Under the pieces are notes generated by a model. It did not search any database. It had not been told where the DNA came from and saw only the letters and a list, made by a program, of their open reading frames with translations. Of a stretch of DNA of 64,000 bases, positions 44,684-56,206 are shown in pieces. Within the stretch, counting starts at the first letter, position 1. Each line of letters begins with the position of its first letter. The position numbers and the translations under genes are program-made. The stretch comes from Enoplosus armatus (lineage: Eukaryota > Chordata > Actinopteri > Centrarchiformes > Enoplosidae): the NCBI RefSeq assembly GCF_043641665.1, contig NC_092201.1, positions 6,357,501-6,421,500 of the forward strand, in the 5' to 3' direction.

Positions 44684-44789
44684 TATAAAAGGGCCATAAA
44701 ACAGGCAGTGAAAAACATGGCAGACACTGCAACCAGTTCCAGTGCATGTCTGTGGGTTAGAAGAAAGGTGAATGACTGGGGCAAAGATA
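44684..44789 (+). promoter_or_regulatory. Orphan TATA-box/ATG/splice-donor cassette
   Basis: TATAAAAGGGCC at 44684 is followed by an ATG at 44717 that opens 24 codons (MADTATSSSACLW...) ending at AG|GTACGT (44789/44790). The ATG would be only a few bases from the predicted transcription start. No downstream exon on the + strand could be matched, so this may be chance, a lost gene or a repeat. Confidence 0.25.
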
Positions 44790-45099
44790 GGTACGTGCAG
44801 AATCCTACACTCACAATGTTAAATAGTAACTTTGGCAATGAGGCTACCTGAAGCACTGAATTACTATGAAGCAACTGTGTTGAAAATGATTCGCTGTTTC
44901 GAAGCATTTTATACAGTCAAAATGGCGACATCTGCTGGCCAAACATTTGGTATTGCATTTGTACGGATGGAGGAAAATCATTATTGCTTTCATTATTAAT
45001 ATTTTGTAAAGTAAAACTTGAATTCTAACACGTTAAAACTAAATTTACAGCTCTGTTTTTGGAAAAACTGGGGCTGATTGCCAAAAAACATCCCGTATT

Positions 45100-45360
45100 C
45101 ATAACCCGCGCTTACACCTCTGATACAGGTGTGACGTAACGACGCTTGGTTTGGGGTAGTCACGTGATTTTTGACGTCTGTGAAGCGGAACATGGAAATA
45201 CGTTGATGCGGAACTTCTGCCTCGAAATGTCCATATTGCTTTGCGTAGTCCGCTTCGAGCGTAACGTAACTAAATTAAAGTGGCGATGTTAAAGACACAG
45301 GTGGACGGTGTGCTGCTTGTTAGTATTAGGTAGCTGAAGAGGCTTTGTTGATATGTTTGT
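45100..45360. promoter_or_regulatory. Orphan promoter-like segment with CRE and E-box motifs
   Basis: A CpG-richer patch in AT-rich DNA holds TGACGTAA (45132), the palindrome TCACGTGA (45160), TGACGT (45172) and several further CpGs up to 45265. An ATG at 45286 opens a short frame and CACAG|GTGGAC at 45300/45301 could be a donor. No gene is recognisable on either strand. Confidence 0.35.
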
Positions 45361-47505
45361 TTGGTGATGGCAGCAAGCTAGATCTCCTTAACATGATGTT
45401 AGCTAGCATGTTGTTGGCTAATGGTGTCAGATGGAGGTGTTTTGCTTTGTTAATTGCTAAGGTGAAGCAACCGAAGAGGGCCGTTTGTTGTATTTGGTGG
45501 CTCGGACAGCATGCTAGGTAGATTAGCATGATGTTAGTTGTTTGGTTCGTTGGGTGGCTGAGATGACAGCTGGACTACTGAGCGGCACTCAGGGGAAACT
45601 GCCTAAATAAGCTAAAGGGGCCAGCCCCGGTAGGTCGGCTTGAGAACATTAGAGTCAGGCCCGGGCTCATGTCCAATAACATGGATTGAGCCATGTATAA
45701 AGCACGACTCCACTCTCACATGAATTGTAAAAGTGCACTCACTCCTACAAGTAATATCATATCCCTTCATCTTACAGCGCTACTCCGATGCCCTTGTAAC
45801 TGCTACCCTGTTATATACAGTGCATACATAATGTACACATACAGTATATATGCTTAGTTCACTCTCCTGTATTACCCACCAGAGCCCCTGCTATTCCATC
45901 TGCCTTTTAGAGTACTATATAAATGTTGTCACATTCAGACATTGTTCTTTCTATGGATGAATAATATTTCATCATCCAGTGTTGCTAAATAACTTTACGT
46001 AGAACCAGTGTGGAAGAGTTCTCTGAAAAATACATAGATTATGTGAGAATTCATTTTTTTTGCTCTACATTTAGCAGATATCCTTCCTTGGATCTCTATC
46101 CAAGTTTTGTTCACTTTTGTACAAAACCAGAGGGAATGAATAAGAGTTGTGAGAGCCACACTTTACACCCAAATTAGAGGAATCAAATGTATTTATTCAT
46201 AGCTCTAGTATAATGTATTCTCATCAGTTTATATTATGTACGTAAACCTAGATTTTTATTAGAGGTAATGTTCTTAGTGAGGTATAAGCTCTTCTTCCAT
46301 TTTGTATTAATGTATTACCTATTAATTGTTTTCTGTCTAAAAAGTGTAAAGTGTATTGTAACAAGGGAAAAAAGGAAGAAACCTCAGGAAGAGCATTTAC
46401 CTTAAATTTTCAGTTGTGGGTTTTTAGCTAATTTTGATGATGTTTTGTCACCAATACAAGAACAGGCAGAAAGGTGAAAAGTCACTGAGTAATATGAGCA
46501 CGTTTATTTTAATTTCCCGTGTAACACTGGGTACATGGAAAGAACATGGCACAAAAAAATTAAATATTTTGGTCATGAATATGTGCATCACTTTATATAT
46601 CCTGTGTGTACTGTACAGTGTGATAGTATAGCTAATTTTGTTCTCAGACGTAAGTTTGCTGAGTGCGTACTACCAGTGACTATTTTCAGATCCCCATGTG
46701 TGGAATGTAGAGCAGTGACTGACCCTCTTTGGCACAAATGCTTCTTTCTAAATTAATCTTTTAATTAATGTGTGATGAATATCACTACTGAATGTTATCA
46801 TAATTATACAAAAATTCAGTGTACTGTGATACTTTGTTTTTATGTAGGTCAGTTCAACCTTTTTATATGCACATCCTTGTGCTTTGCCCGAATGGACAAA
46901 TTAGAGTTCATTGTATAAAATAAATAATGTCAAAATGTCTAATGAATATGGTCACCATTCAAGTGCAAAGTATAAAGCAAATACCACAAAGGTAGTCTGA
47001 TTTTAAGTGACTACCTTTCTCACAGTGAACCCTAGTTCATGTCACATCAACAACCAAAACAGTATTATTACAAACGCATTTATGGTGTCACACTACCACG
47101 CACACTGATAGTTAGAGAAACCTTATTTTGCATGCATTAAAATTCGACTATTTCAATTTGGTATTTAGAAGAGTGTCTTTGTTTTTCTGTAACATACACA
47201 TATTAATAACAGTGTCTATGCTACAAAAATGCAGATTATATTTAAATGTAATTTATATAATTGGTATGTCTTTTCATTTAAACATTTTTAGATTTATAAA
47301 ATAATTAATATTCTACAAATGTTATTTCAATTTACTATTTTTATTTCCTCCAATTTTGTGTGACAGAAGGTTAACCAGACTTTAAAAACATTTAGAAAAA
47401 TATGCCATGACTTTATGGTTTTCAATACTCTCAGAGACGTTTTTTACAAAAAAAACAAAAACACCTTTTGACAAATTGTACAGGCAACAGATGTTGACTC
47501 AAATC

Positions 47506-47511
47506 TTTATT
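47506..47511 (-). promoter_or_regulatory. Candidate polyadenylation signal, leptin
   Basis: AATAAA on the coding strand, 591 bases past the leptin stop. If used, the 47601-47859 inverted repeat lies inside the 3'UTR. Other hexamers inside the inverted repeat are possible. Confidence 0.4.
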
Positions 47512-47600
47512 ACAAAGTTTAATATAACAAATGACAAATAACCATAAGTTTAATGTTTCTGCTCAATAAAATATTACAATGAACATTGCACTTCAAATCA

Positions 47601-47859
47601 TTGCAACATTTGTGTAACATTTTGTACAAGATTAAAGAAGTTTAAAATATATTTGAACTGTAGATTTTATTTTCCCTGTAGATTTATCTATATGATCCAT
47701 ATTTAATTGTTTTGATAATTGAAGAAATATATATATATATATATATATAAAAACAATTAAATATAGATCATATAGATGAGTTTACAGAGAAAATAAAATC
47801 TATAGTTCAAATATATTTTAAACTTTAAATCTTGTACAAAATGTTTAACAAGTGTTGCA
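47601..47859. repeat. Long AT-rich inverted repeat (fold-back) in the leptin 3' region
   Basis: The arms 47601-47713 and 47750-47859 are reverse complements with roughly 90% identity by eye. They are separated by a 36-base loop dominated by an AT repeat (47727-47748). Matching blocks include TTTAAAATATATTTGAACTG against AGTTCAAATATATTTTAAAC, and ATTTTGTACAAGATT against AATCTTGTACAAAAT. No flanking duplication was clear. It could be a fold-back MITE or a local inverted duplication. Confidence 0.9.
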
Positions 47860-48101
47860 CAAAAAGGGAAAATATGCACCTCAAAAGCTACTTGCGTTAC
47901 ATGCAAAAACTTTTAGCAACCAGAGGATAAATATTATTGCTTTAGTGTTGAGAATTCATTTTGTTATTCACTTGCTTTACATCACTAAGTGACAGAAGTC
48001 CAGTAACAGAAATATTACAAAAAATAGTTTGTGCAAAGATAAATTACATAAACTACACTACGCTATTTGTGCAAATAAGCCTCTGTATGTGTGTGGATTT
48101 C

Positions 48102-48877
48102 TCAGCAGACCTTGAGTTTGTCCTTATTCAGAAGAAACTTGTCCAGGTAGCGCTGCACCTTCGTCAGAGTCAGGTGAAGGTGACTGTCAGGGAACGCATT
48201 GTCTCTGGTCTCTCGTCCGGGCCTGGCCTGGATGGGACAGTCCAGCGTCAGGGCGAGGGAGCGCACCCTTCCCTCCAAGCTGGAGACATCAGCCTGGATC
48301 TGGTTGAGGAGCTCTGTGAAAGGGCTCTGCAGTTCATTATCCAAAAGTCCAAGGTCTTGGCTGATACTAGTTAGTCCCTCAATGGAAGGAGTGCTGAATT
48401 CTATCTGTGGAGAAACCGGCAACTAAGGAAAAGAGGAACATGTGAGCTGTATGTTGCTTAGTCTGACAGGGAAAATTTAGTCTTGAATAAACAAATCTTC
48501 CTTACTTTAATGATATATTTCTTTACGCTATTACATGACCATGATACAAGTGTCGTGAGAAAAGTGAAACTTTTTCTTGCAAAGCAGATAACAGTAAAAA
48601 TGATAAAAAAGAATCTGAAAACAAGGATACACACCCTACACTTTTCTTGAAACACACTGGCATGATTACACAAAATCTGGCAAACCATGCTTAAAAAAAT
48701 GTCATTAAACACTGTGCATACCATTGTCCTTAGTTTTTTAATGTGGACCAGGGTTATCTGAGCTATGTTTATTATGCTGTGTCTGGTATTTCTGATGGAG
48801 TCTCCGTTTGTGGGAAGACTTGAGCACCCAGGAGCCGCCACAAAGGAAACATAGAGGAGGGCCGGAAGGATGTGCAT
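48102..48877 (-). CDS. lepb: Leptin (probably B-type teleost paralogue)
   Basis: A secreted class-I helical cytokine that signals through the leptin receptor/JAK-STAT in appetite, energy use and stress in fish. Two coding exons on the - strand, 48877-48722 and 48422-48102, join in phase 0 and encode 158 residues, a normal leptin length. A signal peptide covers about residues 1-20 (MHILPALLYVSFVAAPGCSS), followed by LPTNGDS. Helix A contains ITLVHIKKLRTM, which ends exon 1. Exon 2 begins LPVSPQIEF, with an acceptor CCTCTTTTCCTTAG, and carries the conserved QADVSSLEGRVRSLAL. The two disulphide cysteines are in TLDCPI and at the very C-terminus (KLKVC). The single coding intron splits the protein where vertebrate leptin genes do. 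B-type is judged from remembered sequence style; the location alone does not settle it. Confidence 0.95.
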
Positions 48878-49071
48878 CCTAAAAAAGGACATTTTAATCA
48901 ATTATATGAATGATAAAGACGCGTAACAAAAATGTGCACAATCACTGACAGACAACAATTACATGCATTTTAAATTGTATATTTTTTTCCTTCAATAATA
49001 ACTAATAAGCTTGACAGTACTTGTATTGTTATTATGGTCTTCTATACTGTAAAATATCATAATAGACTTAC

Positions 49072-49130
49072 CTGTGTTTTTGGACTTGTAGCTGAGCTCC
49101 TGTAACACTGAATAACAGAGAGATGACACA
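49072..49130 (-). other. lepb: Leptin noncoding first exon (5'UTR)
   Basis: The - strand reads ...CCAAAAACACAG|GTAAGT with the donor at 49071-49066. It joins an acceptor TTTTTTAG at 48880-48879, one base before the ATG. The upstream boundary of about 49130 is estimated from the TATA element at 49160. A noncoding first exon is usual for vertebrate leptin genes. Confidence 0.7.
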
Positions 49131-49150
49131 TGCCTCTTTGCAGGTTCCCC

Positions 49151-49160
49151 CATTTAAATA
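49151..49160 (-). promoter_or_regulatory. Leptin TATA-like box
   Basis: TATTTAAATG on the - strand lies about 30 bases upstream of the inferred transcription start and about 85 bases from the first splice donor. It is the best core-promoter element here. Confidence 0.6.
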
Positions 49161-52100
49161 GTCTGCTCTGAACTTGCCTGGGTCCATTCCCCTCCTCTCT
49201 CCTCCCCCCGACTCAAACCTGAGCCTGACCCTCAAGGTCAATTTATCAACATGTTCCTATTATCACAAAATTCATCACACTAAATGCTATTTATGCTATT
49301 TAAAAAAAAAAAAAAAAAGAAGAAGAAGAAGAAAGAAACATAAATCACATTCTTCTGACTTACTTGACTCACACATGTGGTATTAGTTTTCTTTTCCTGT
49401 AAGACGATTTCTCTTCCTGCTGATGTAAGCCTGTTTTTGATGTTACAATTCAATCTTCAGTACTGTGTAGGTAGATTGTGGCTTGAACTAATACCCATGT
49501 GCACAAACAAATAAAGAAATGATGATAAGGTAGACGAGAAAATTATCATGAAATGTGTGTATGTACATGCCATTTTATACGTATATATACATACTTGAAA
49601 TGCATTGTAATATTACATGAGAAGCTGGAATTTGCTTTCTTGTAATATAGAATAAAGGCAGTGAGTCATGTGTGTCTTTGAAAGCATTGATCTTGTTTTT
49701 GAGATACACATGGAATGAACAACCATGAACATTTGCTGGAACGTGGTGCCTATGACGCTTTCTACCTGTTTTTATTGTTGTTCGAGACAAAAGCAGCGGC
49801 AAGAAGTTAAAAATAGAAACATAATAACGGCACACACATAGTTCCACAGTAAATGGTGGTGGTTTCTGGAGGAGTTTTTCAAGTTCTGTCTGAAGGCCTG
49901 ATACTCCTACCACCAAGGTTTTGGGTGTGTATGTAATTACTGTATGTTTGGAAGAGTACATTCTCCATTTTTCTGCATACTACAGGAATGTTCCTCTTTG
50001 TCTATATTAATTCAGTGTTTCCCCAGTGGGAGTTTTATTGTGACCAACAACAGAATTTCCAGTAATACCAGTCACACCATGACAGCCAAGTATACAAAGT
50101 ACAAAGTACTGTCTCATAAAGCCATTAGCTTGTTACCTGAGCTGAATACTTGTTTGCTAATGCTATAGACCAACAGGCTAAAGTGTTGTGATGAGCATAG
50201 TGCGGTGGTTTTATTTTATAGTGTGTCTTCCTTTCCAGTCACAGTTTTTCAACTCAAGCTGAAAGCTAAAAGGCTGCTTCATGCTTATGTCCCGTGGCAT
50301 GCAAAGCCTCCATGTTGGAAAAAAGGCCCTCACTCTGTGTGTCTACCTTACTCTTAATGCACTCAATCTTCTCTGGCTGACCTGCAGGTGTGCACTCTAT
50401 TGTGTGTGTTTATGCCATAAGATGCCCTACAAAGGAGGCTAAGATCCAAGCTTCTCAGTGTTATGTCTTTTTCCTGGGCCTGACTATTTTAGGTGAGAGG
50501 ATCCTGGAGATACCCAGAGAGCGGAGACCACATCAAGGTTCTAATAGGCCCTGTCCTGATGAAAATGAGGGGAAACCTGCACCCTCAGATGCTGCATTTG
50601 TGGCTCAGAGACCAACAGCTGAAGAACAGCGGGCTAACCAGAAACCTAGTCAAATCCAAGGCCTTGAGGCAAACACAATTTGCTGCAGCTCTGCTATAGT
50701 GACTTCAGATTTGACAGTGTGAAAATGCTGGAATTTAGGAGCGGGAAGAGCTTAAATTCACCAGTCGAAGCATTAAGGCAAACTTTAGCCACACAACAAC
50801 AAACAGACACACAGATTTGATCAGCCAGGCTTGTTTTCTGCTTGAAGTCACACAAAGACAACAAAGAAACGAGCATGTTTTGCATGCCTCTCAGGAATTC
50901 CAAAACAAATCTATGTATGTGGATTCCTCCGGTCAGCGAGGTAACCTGTCCTTAGCTGCTCATGTTGACAATTAAAACTTTTAGTTACAACTTTTGGAGG
51001 ATGTATCCTCTCTTCTTCGTATGAGTGAATCCCTGCTATGGTAATTTCTGGTCATTGTGCAGAAGGTGTGGTGACACCTTGCATACATTTTCCTTCCATC
51101 AGTGGTGGAGACATCAGGTTGTTAAGAATTACACTAAATATACTGACGTATTTCTGAGGTTGTTAAATTTACTGAAGCGGTGGAACCATTGATCATGTTT
51201 ACTGCTAGATTTTTAAGCTCCCACTGAGAAAAAAGTCAGTCGCAGACATTGAAAGACTGCTTAGAAATTCAAACTGCATGCAAAGTTTAACCATGTGACA
51301 TGGAAAATAGTATTTCTGTGAGTTTCTGATTGTGTTTTGTTTCTGAGGAAATCTCACATCTTAATCTACATTCATCTAGATTAAAAAGGAAGGTTTTTTG
51401 CAGTTATCTTGTCCAATAACTATGAGCAAACTAAGCATCAATCCTCCACAGACAGGGTAGTGAATGAGTTATGTTTATCAGTCACTGAGCCATGAACTAT
51501 TCCAGTAAATGGATTCTTCTTCTTTCAGCGCTAATTGAGACCCAAACCTGCAGCTGGTGACCCAGTGGCACAAGATTCCCAGAACTTTAATTATTGTCAA
51601 TAGTTTTGTTGAGAGAGCGAGAATCGCATAATGTAACTTGCCAAAACAAACAGTTTTGCACATCCAATCAGGCCTGCACTCAACACATTGCCCCTTTATG
51701 GTGGAGGAACAACGTGACGCAGATGGAAATACTTTGCTCATGAGGTAGATGATACAGGGAGAAAAAAATAGGAACTAGGGAGGAGCAATTTATTGGAATG
51801 CGGGCTTCGGTCAATTCCAGTAAGCAGTCATGGCACATGGCCGATTCTGCTCGACCCCTGGTGAAATGTGTTTTTAGTGCACCACTTTCATAGGAAACAA
51901 ACAGTGTAGGCGATGACTTGTCTGCACAGGAAATGGTTGTGTTTTTATACACATGACTAAGAAATGAGAATGACTGTACAGTAGACTTGAGCTCCCAAAG
52001 CATCAGACATCCGTCAGATTTGTCTAAAGTTCAGTTATACACCGCCAAAGCCGTGTATGTTTCTTTGAATCTTATGACTAAGTACCTGCAAAACTAATGA

Positions 52101-55100
52101 CATTCCCATCAGCCTCAGCGGTACTTTGTTTCGTGCTAGTTAGCATTCTAACGGGCTAAACTAAGATGGTGAGCCTGGTAACTATTACTTGCTGAACATC
52201 AGCACTGTCACTGTGAGCATGTTGGCATGCTGAAGTTAGCATTTTGCTCCAAGTACAGCCTCACAGTGCCGCTAGCATGCTGCATGCTTAGTCTTGTTAA
52301 ACTGTCTTTCTTGTTGCTTAAATGTAGATATATCGAAAGCTAACTCTTTGCCTAAATTCGCATTAGCTTTCTCCTTTTTCATTTAATTTGAATCTTTGAA
52401 TTTGAAGTGTAGCTCTACCAGATGTTGCAGATGCAGTGTGGAAGTAAATCCACAATCGCAACTTAATCTATCTCAAATTTCTCTTGTTATTGAGATCACA
52501 TTCCTGTACTGTAATGAGCAGTTTTCTCTGTTTACCTAACTCTATCTGAATCATGGATAATTGTATTACATTTGACTTAACTCCTTTTATAGGTGCAGGG
52601 ATGTCAGACAAATACAACTACAAAGAACTGATGACTACACCGCTTATGTTGATGTTTTAACCACATTTTTTATACAAGCAAGTGGTTTCTCTTGGAAGTA
52701 ATATAACTAATCTACCAGAGCTACTACATGTGCTAGATTCCTTTTTTTTGCGTCATCTCCAGTGACCTGAATAAAAACACAATATTGTTGCCAGTCCTAC
52801 CAGCAGCACGAATGACTGGAACAGGATTTATTTTCTGCTGAGTCCACTCAAAAAGTCACTTCAAATCTCTTTCATGAGCAGGCTTTTGGCAATTAAATTT
52901 AATCACATCATTGAGTTGAAACAAAATACTTGGCAGTGCTTGGCAAAAACACCAGGACTGAGAACCAAAAGGCAGACCAGACCTCTGAAAGCCAAGAATA
53001 GCAAACTTGTCCTGAGACAGCATATTTTGTTACACCAAATGAGGCATTCAATTATTCATGTTAGCACTTTTTACCGTAACTTTGGTGTGACTACGTCATG
53101 GGGAGGAGACTACCAGTATGAATTTCATATTTGGACTAAATAAACCTGCTGTAAACTCATTCTGCTTCCAGCTGGGACTCGTGAAAACTTTACTGGAACA
53201 CTTTTGAACCGTCTTTGTGATGGAGCTGCAGTGTGTTCTTGGTTGCAGTTCTCAAAACATCCTCTGGAGAGCTACACTCACCCAGAGATTTAGTTGAGGC
53301 GCAGTTTGCCGACATTATTCCTTTCTCGTTCATTTTAAGCCTTAAAGAATGTCCTGTGAAATGCAACATCTCAGAAATCATGCCTTTATAGTCTTACATT
53401 TTTGAATTACAAAGGATCTTCAGCATGTATATTCCTGTGTTGTTGGCCAAAGGTTCTTAATAGTTTCTTTGAATTGATTTTCCTTTACACTCTCTAAATA
53501 ATTGTCTTATTCTCCTAAACTTCTGTGTTTATCGTATTGCAGCTGGCAAGTTCGGTTTGATTTGAATATTCTTAATCTCATCTGGTCTGTTGGCCAAATC
53601 CAAATTTAAATCCATGCACTTCACTTTTAGTCTGCATTGTGGCACATTTTTGATTGAAAGTCTTTTTTATGAGAAAATGACCAAATCCAACCCAAATTTA
53701 CATCTTCTTTCCAAACATTTTATTTAGTTTCAAATGACATGGAGCCACCAGTATTGATACAGTAATATGAGACAAATATATATCTCTTTCCACTGTCTTT
53801 TGCCTGTGGTCACAAATTTAATTTACTTCATTACAAGTGGGAGAGGAGCAAATGTGCATCCACCAACCCACGTCCCTATCTGATGACATGGATGAGGCAC
53901 TGTCCTATTTCCCAGGGCGATGTGTGACACACAAATTGTGGGCCACGGCTGTGATTTAACTGGGAATCTCTAGCTCCAATCTGAAGGTCAGTCGGAGATT
54001 TGTTAGGTCAATTAATGGCTGCAGAGGCCCGGTCTACCGGAAAACATGTCACTCGTATTAGTCTGTGTGATACTGTAGCCACCCACAAGGCAGGAAGAGT
54101 CGGTGATTCAGTCCGGGATCAGTTGGCGCTGTTGTTGGACTGTAAAATCAGTTTTAGAGAATCTTCGTAATTAAGATTTTAGGAGCTGGATTTTTGTTTA
54201 AACACACTGATAAATTCTTGTGAAGCAAATTGTAATTGTATGACAAATTATAATTGCGTAAATAAATGTTTGTGTTCATGTAATTTAGCAATATTTTGTA
54301 TGTGTATCCTCAAAAAATACACCCTTAGTACTGTAGACACACACAAAGTACTAAAACAATTGCAATTAATCCCAAAGGAAGGTAATGTATTGGACAAACA
54401 ACAAGACAGATTAATATTTTGTCTTCATTTTATTTCATCTTTATTTAAGTCACAACATTTAAGAGGAAATGTCCAGCTCATAATAGGGAACATGTAAATG
54501 GCAGCAGCTGCTTTGAAGCAATGACGAGTGAATTTAGATCAAACAAAACTGAACATGGATGAGCACAAACACAGTCACGAGATCAGATAATAACATAGAA
54601 TCAGAAAATTGTGAAAAAAAGTAAAAGGATATAATGAGGGATGCTACACATCTGCATAATCTCACTCAATGTGCTCCTGATTGTGTTTGCCCACTATACT
54701 GCCAGGAACGTCACATGTACACTTATGCACTGTATGTACGGCACACACACACACGGCATATAAACACACTGTGAGCGATGAAGGCACATGGTTAGTGTAA
54801 GTGAAGTGTCCTCGTCAGTGCACAAAATGTGCCTCAGGTTTTGACGTACAAAAACCACATTGTGGAGGCTCCTGGGTTTGGATAAATAATCACGTTTACA
54901 TAACACAAAGTGCGTCAAAGGCTTGAAGCTACACGTTCACTTTCCCTCCACTCATTTGTTCACTGTGTACATTCTATTTATGTTGTGTCTAGAGGTAATT
55001 CATGAAACGGACAGTCCTATAACATATATGACATAATGCATTTGTAAGTATATCATCTATAAATCCACATCATATATAGTAGCATTATAATCTAAAATAT

Positions 55101-56130
55101 TTGTGCATAGACTGACAAACGTACAGCAATCAATCTTTTGAGGTATTGGAGGTGTGAAAAGCATCAAATTCTTTACATCCAGTTATTTTCACAGTTGACA
55201 CACTTTGACAAACAATTCACAGGTCAGAGACGATGCAAAGTCATTGAAAATGTGCAACACAGTGTACACACATGGCTGAAGACGGCCTATTAGTGGCTGA
55301 CTTTTGTAACAATTTCGACACAAGACGACACAATCTACATTCACTGGTAATGCAAAATATTCATTGTGTGTTTTGGCCAAAAACAAGAAAGAAAGAAATT
55401 GTCGGTATAATTTGTTTGATATTTCCAAAAATCCACATCTGGATTGTCTCAAATCTTCACTAACTCATCTGCATTTCTTTGTCTCCACCTGCTCCTGTTT
55501 TATTATAGTTAGTGTGGACTAATATGTAATATGGGAGATGAATAATGGCTTTTCCCTGGATTCATCTGTGTTAGTAGTGTGAGTTGGTAGTTTTTGTATA
55601 TTGAAAGTAGATGTCATGTCTTTTTCTGCAGCCTAATGACACTCCCTTGCTGTGCACAATGGAGAATGTATCTAGACTGCCTGGTATGTTAAAATTGGCA
55701 CATATGTGTTTTCCTGAATGTTACTTTTGATATTAGGGAGCTTTAGGAAGTGTAGCTTTACACTCTTCGATTTGAGGTCATAGCGAGTAAATCTGGTGTC
55801 TATTTCTTACTGTAATAAGACTCTGCAATCAGATTTTTCTCAGGTTGCCGGCTCTGATTAAGGCTAAATCTAATCTACTCTGCCACATCCTGTATTAAGG
55901 CTCACAAATGCTTCCTATTTAAAAATCACAGTAATGTACTTCACTACTGATCAAAAGCCACACCTAACTTTGGCCAAGCCTTTGACAACCTCAGATTGTG
56001 AACGATCTTAATGATGTGTATACCACAGATGAGTAGTGGCCTCACTCTGACACCCCCACAGAGATGAGAGATACTCACGGCTCCATCAGGGAGAAAGAAA
56101 GGCAACGTCTGCTTCAGATGCCAGAATCCA
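49161..56130. other. Intergenic interval between leptin and miR-129
   Basis: Seven kilobases without a supported gene. It begins with leptin upstream sequence, including an A-run followed by AAG repeats (49303-49335). A family 1 repeat lies at 52070-52282. Open frames such as 50390-50722 have neither recognisable domains nor splice context. Confidence 0.65.
52070..52282 (-). repeat. Interspersed teleost repeat, family 1, copy 2
   Basis: The reverse complement reads GCTGATGGGAATGTCATTAG then TTTTGCAGGTACTTAGTCAT and, earlier, CACCATCTTAGTTTAGCCCG. It matches the copy at 17125-17507 block for block, with small indels. Confidence 0.75.
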
Positions 56131-56134
56131 GTGC

Positions 56135-56206
56135 AGATACTTTTTGGGGTAAGGGCTTCCTGGCTACTGCCTTAGGAACAGCAAGCCCAGACCGCAAAAA
56201 GATCCA
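56135..56206 (-). ncRNA. mir129: miR-129 precursor hairpin
   Basis: The - strand folds into the miR-129 hairpin. The 5p mature is at 56201-56181, starting CTTTTTGCGGTCTGG, and the 3p mature is at 56158-56137, starting AAGCCCTTACCCCAAAAAG. The arms pair across a short terminal loop that includes CTAAGGCAGTAG. Both mature sequences match the vertebrate miR-129 as I know it; the loop differs from human, as expected. miR-129 is neural-enriched and targets neuronal mRNAs. In humans MIR129-1 lies close to LEP, and here it is 7 kb from leptin on the same strand. An open frame crosses the hairpin on the + strand but has no protein features. Confidence 0.95.

Noticed and set aside
50390..50722. 110-residue + strand frame
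   Set aside because: No recognisable domain, no neighbouring exons, no promoter signal.
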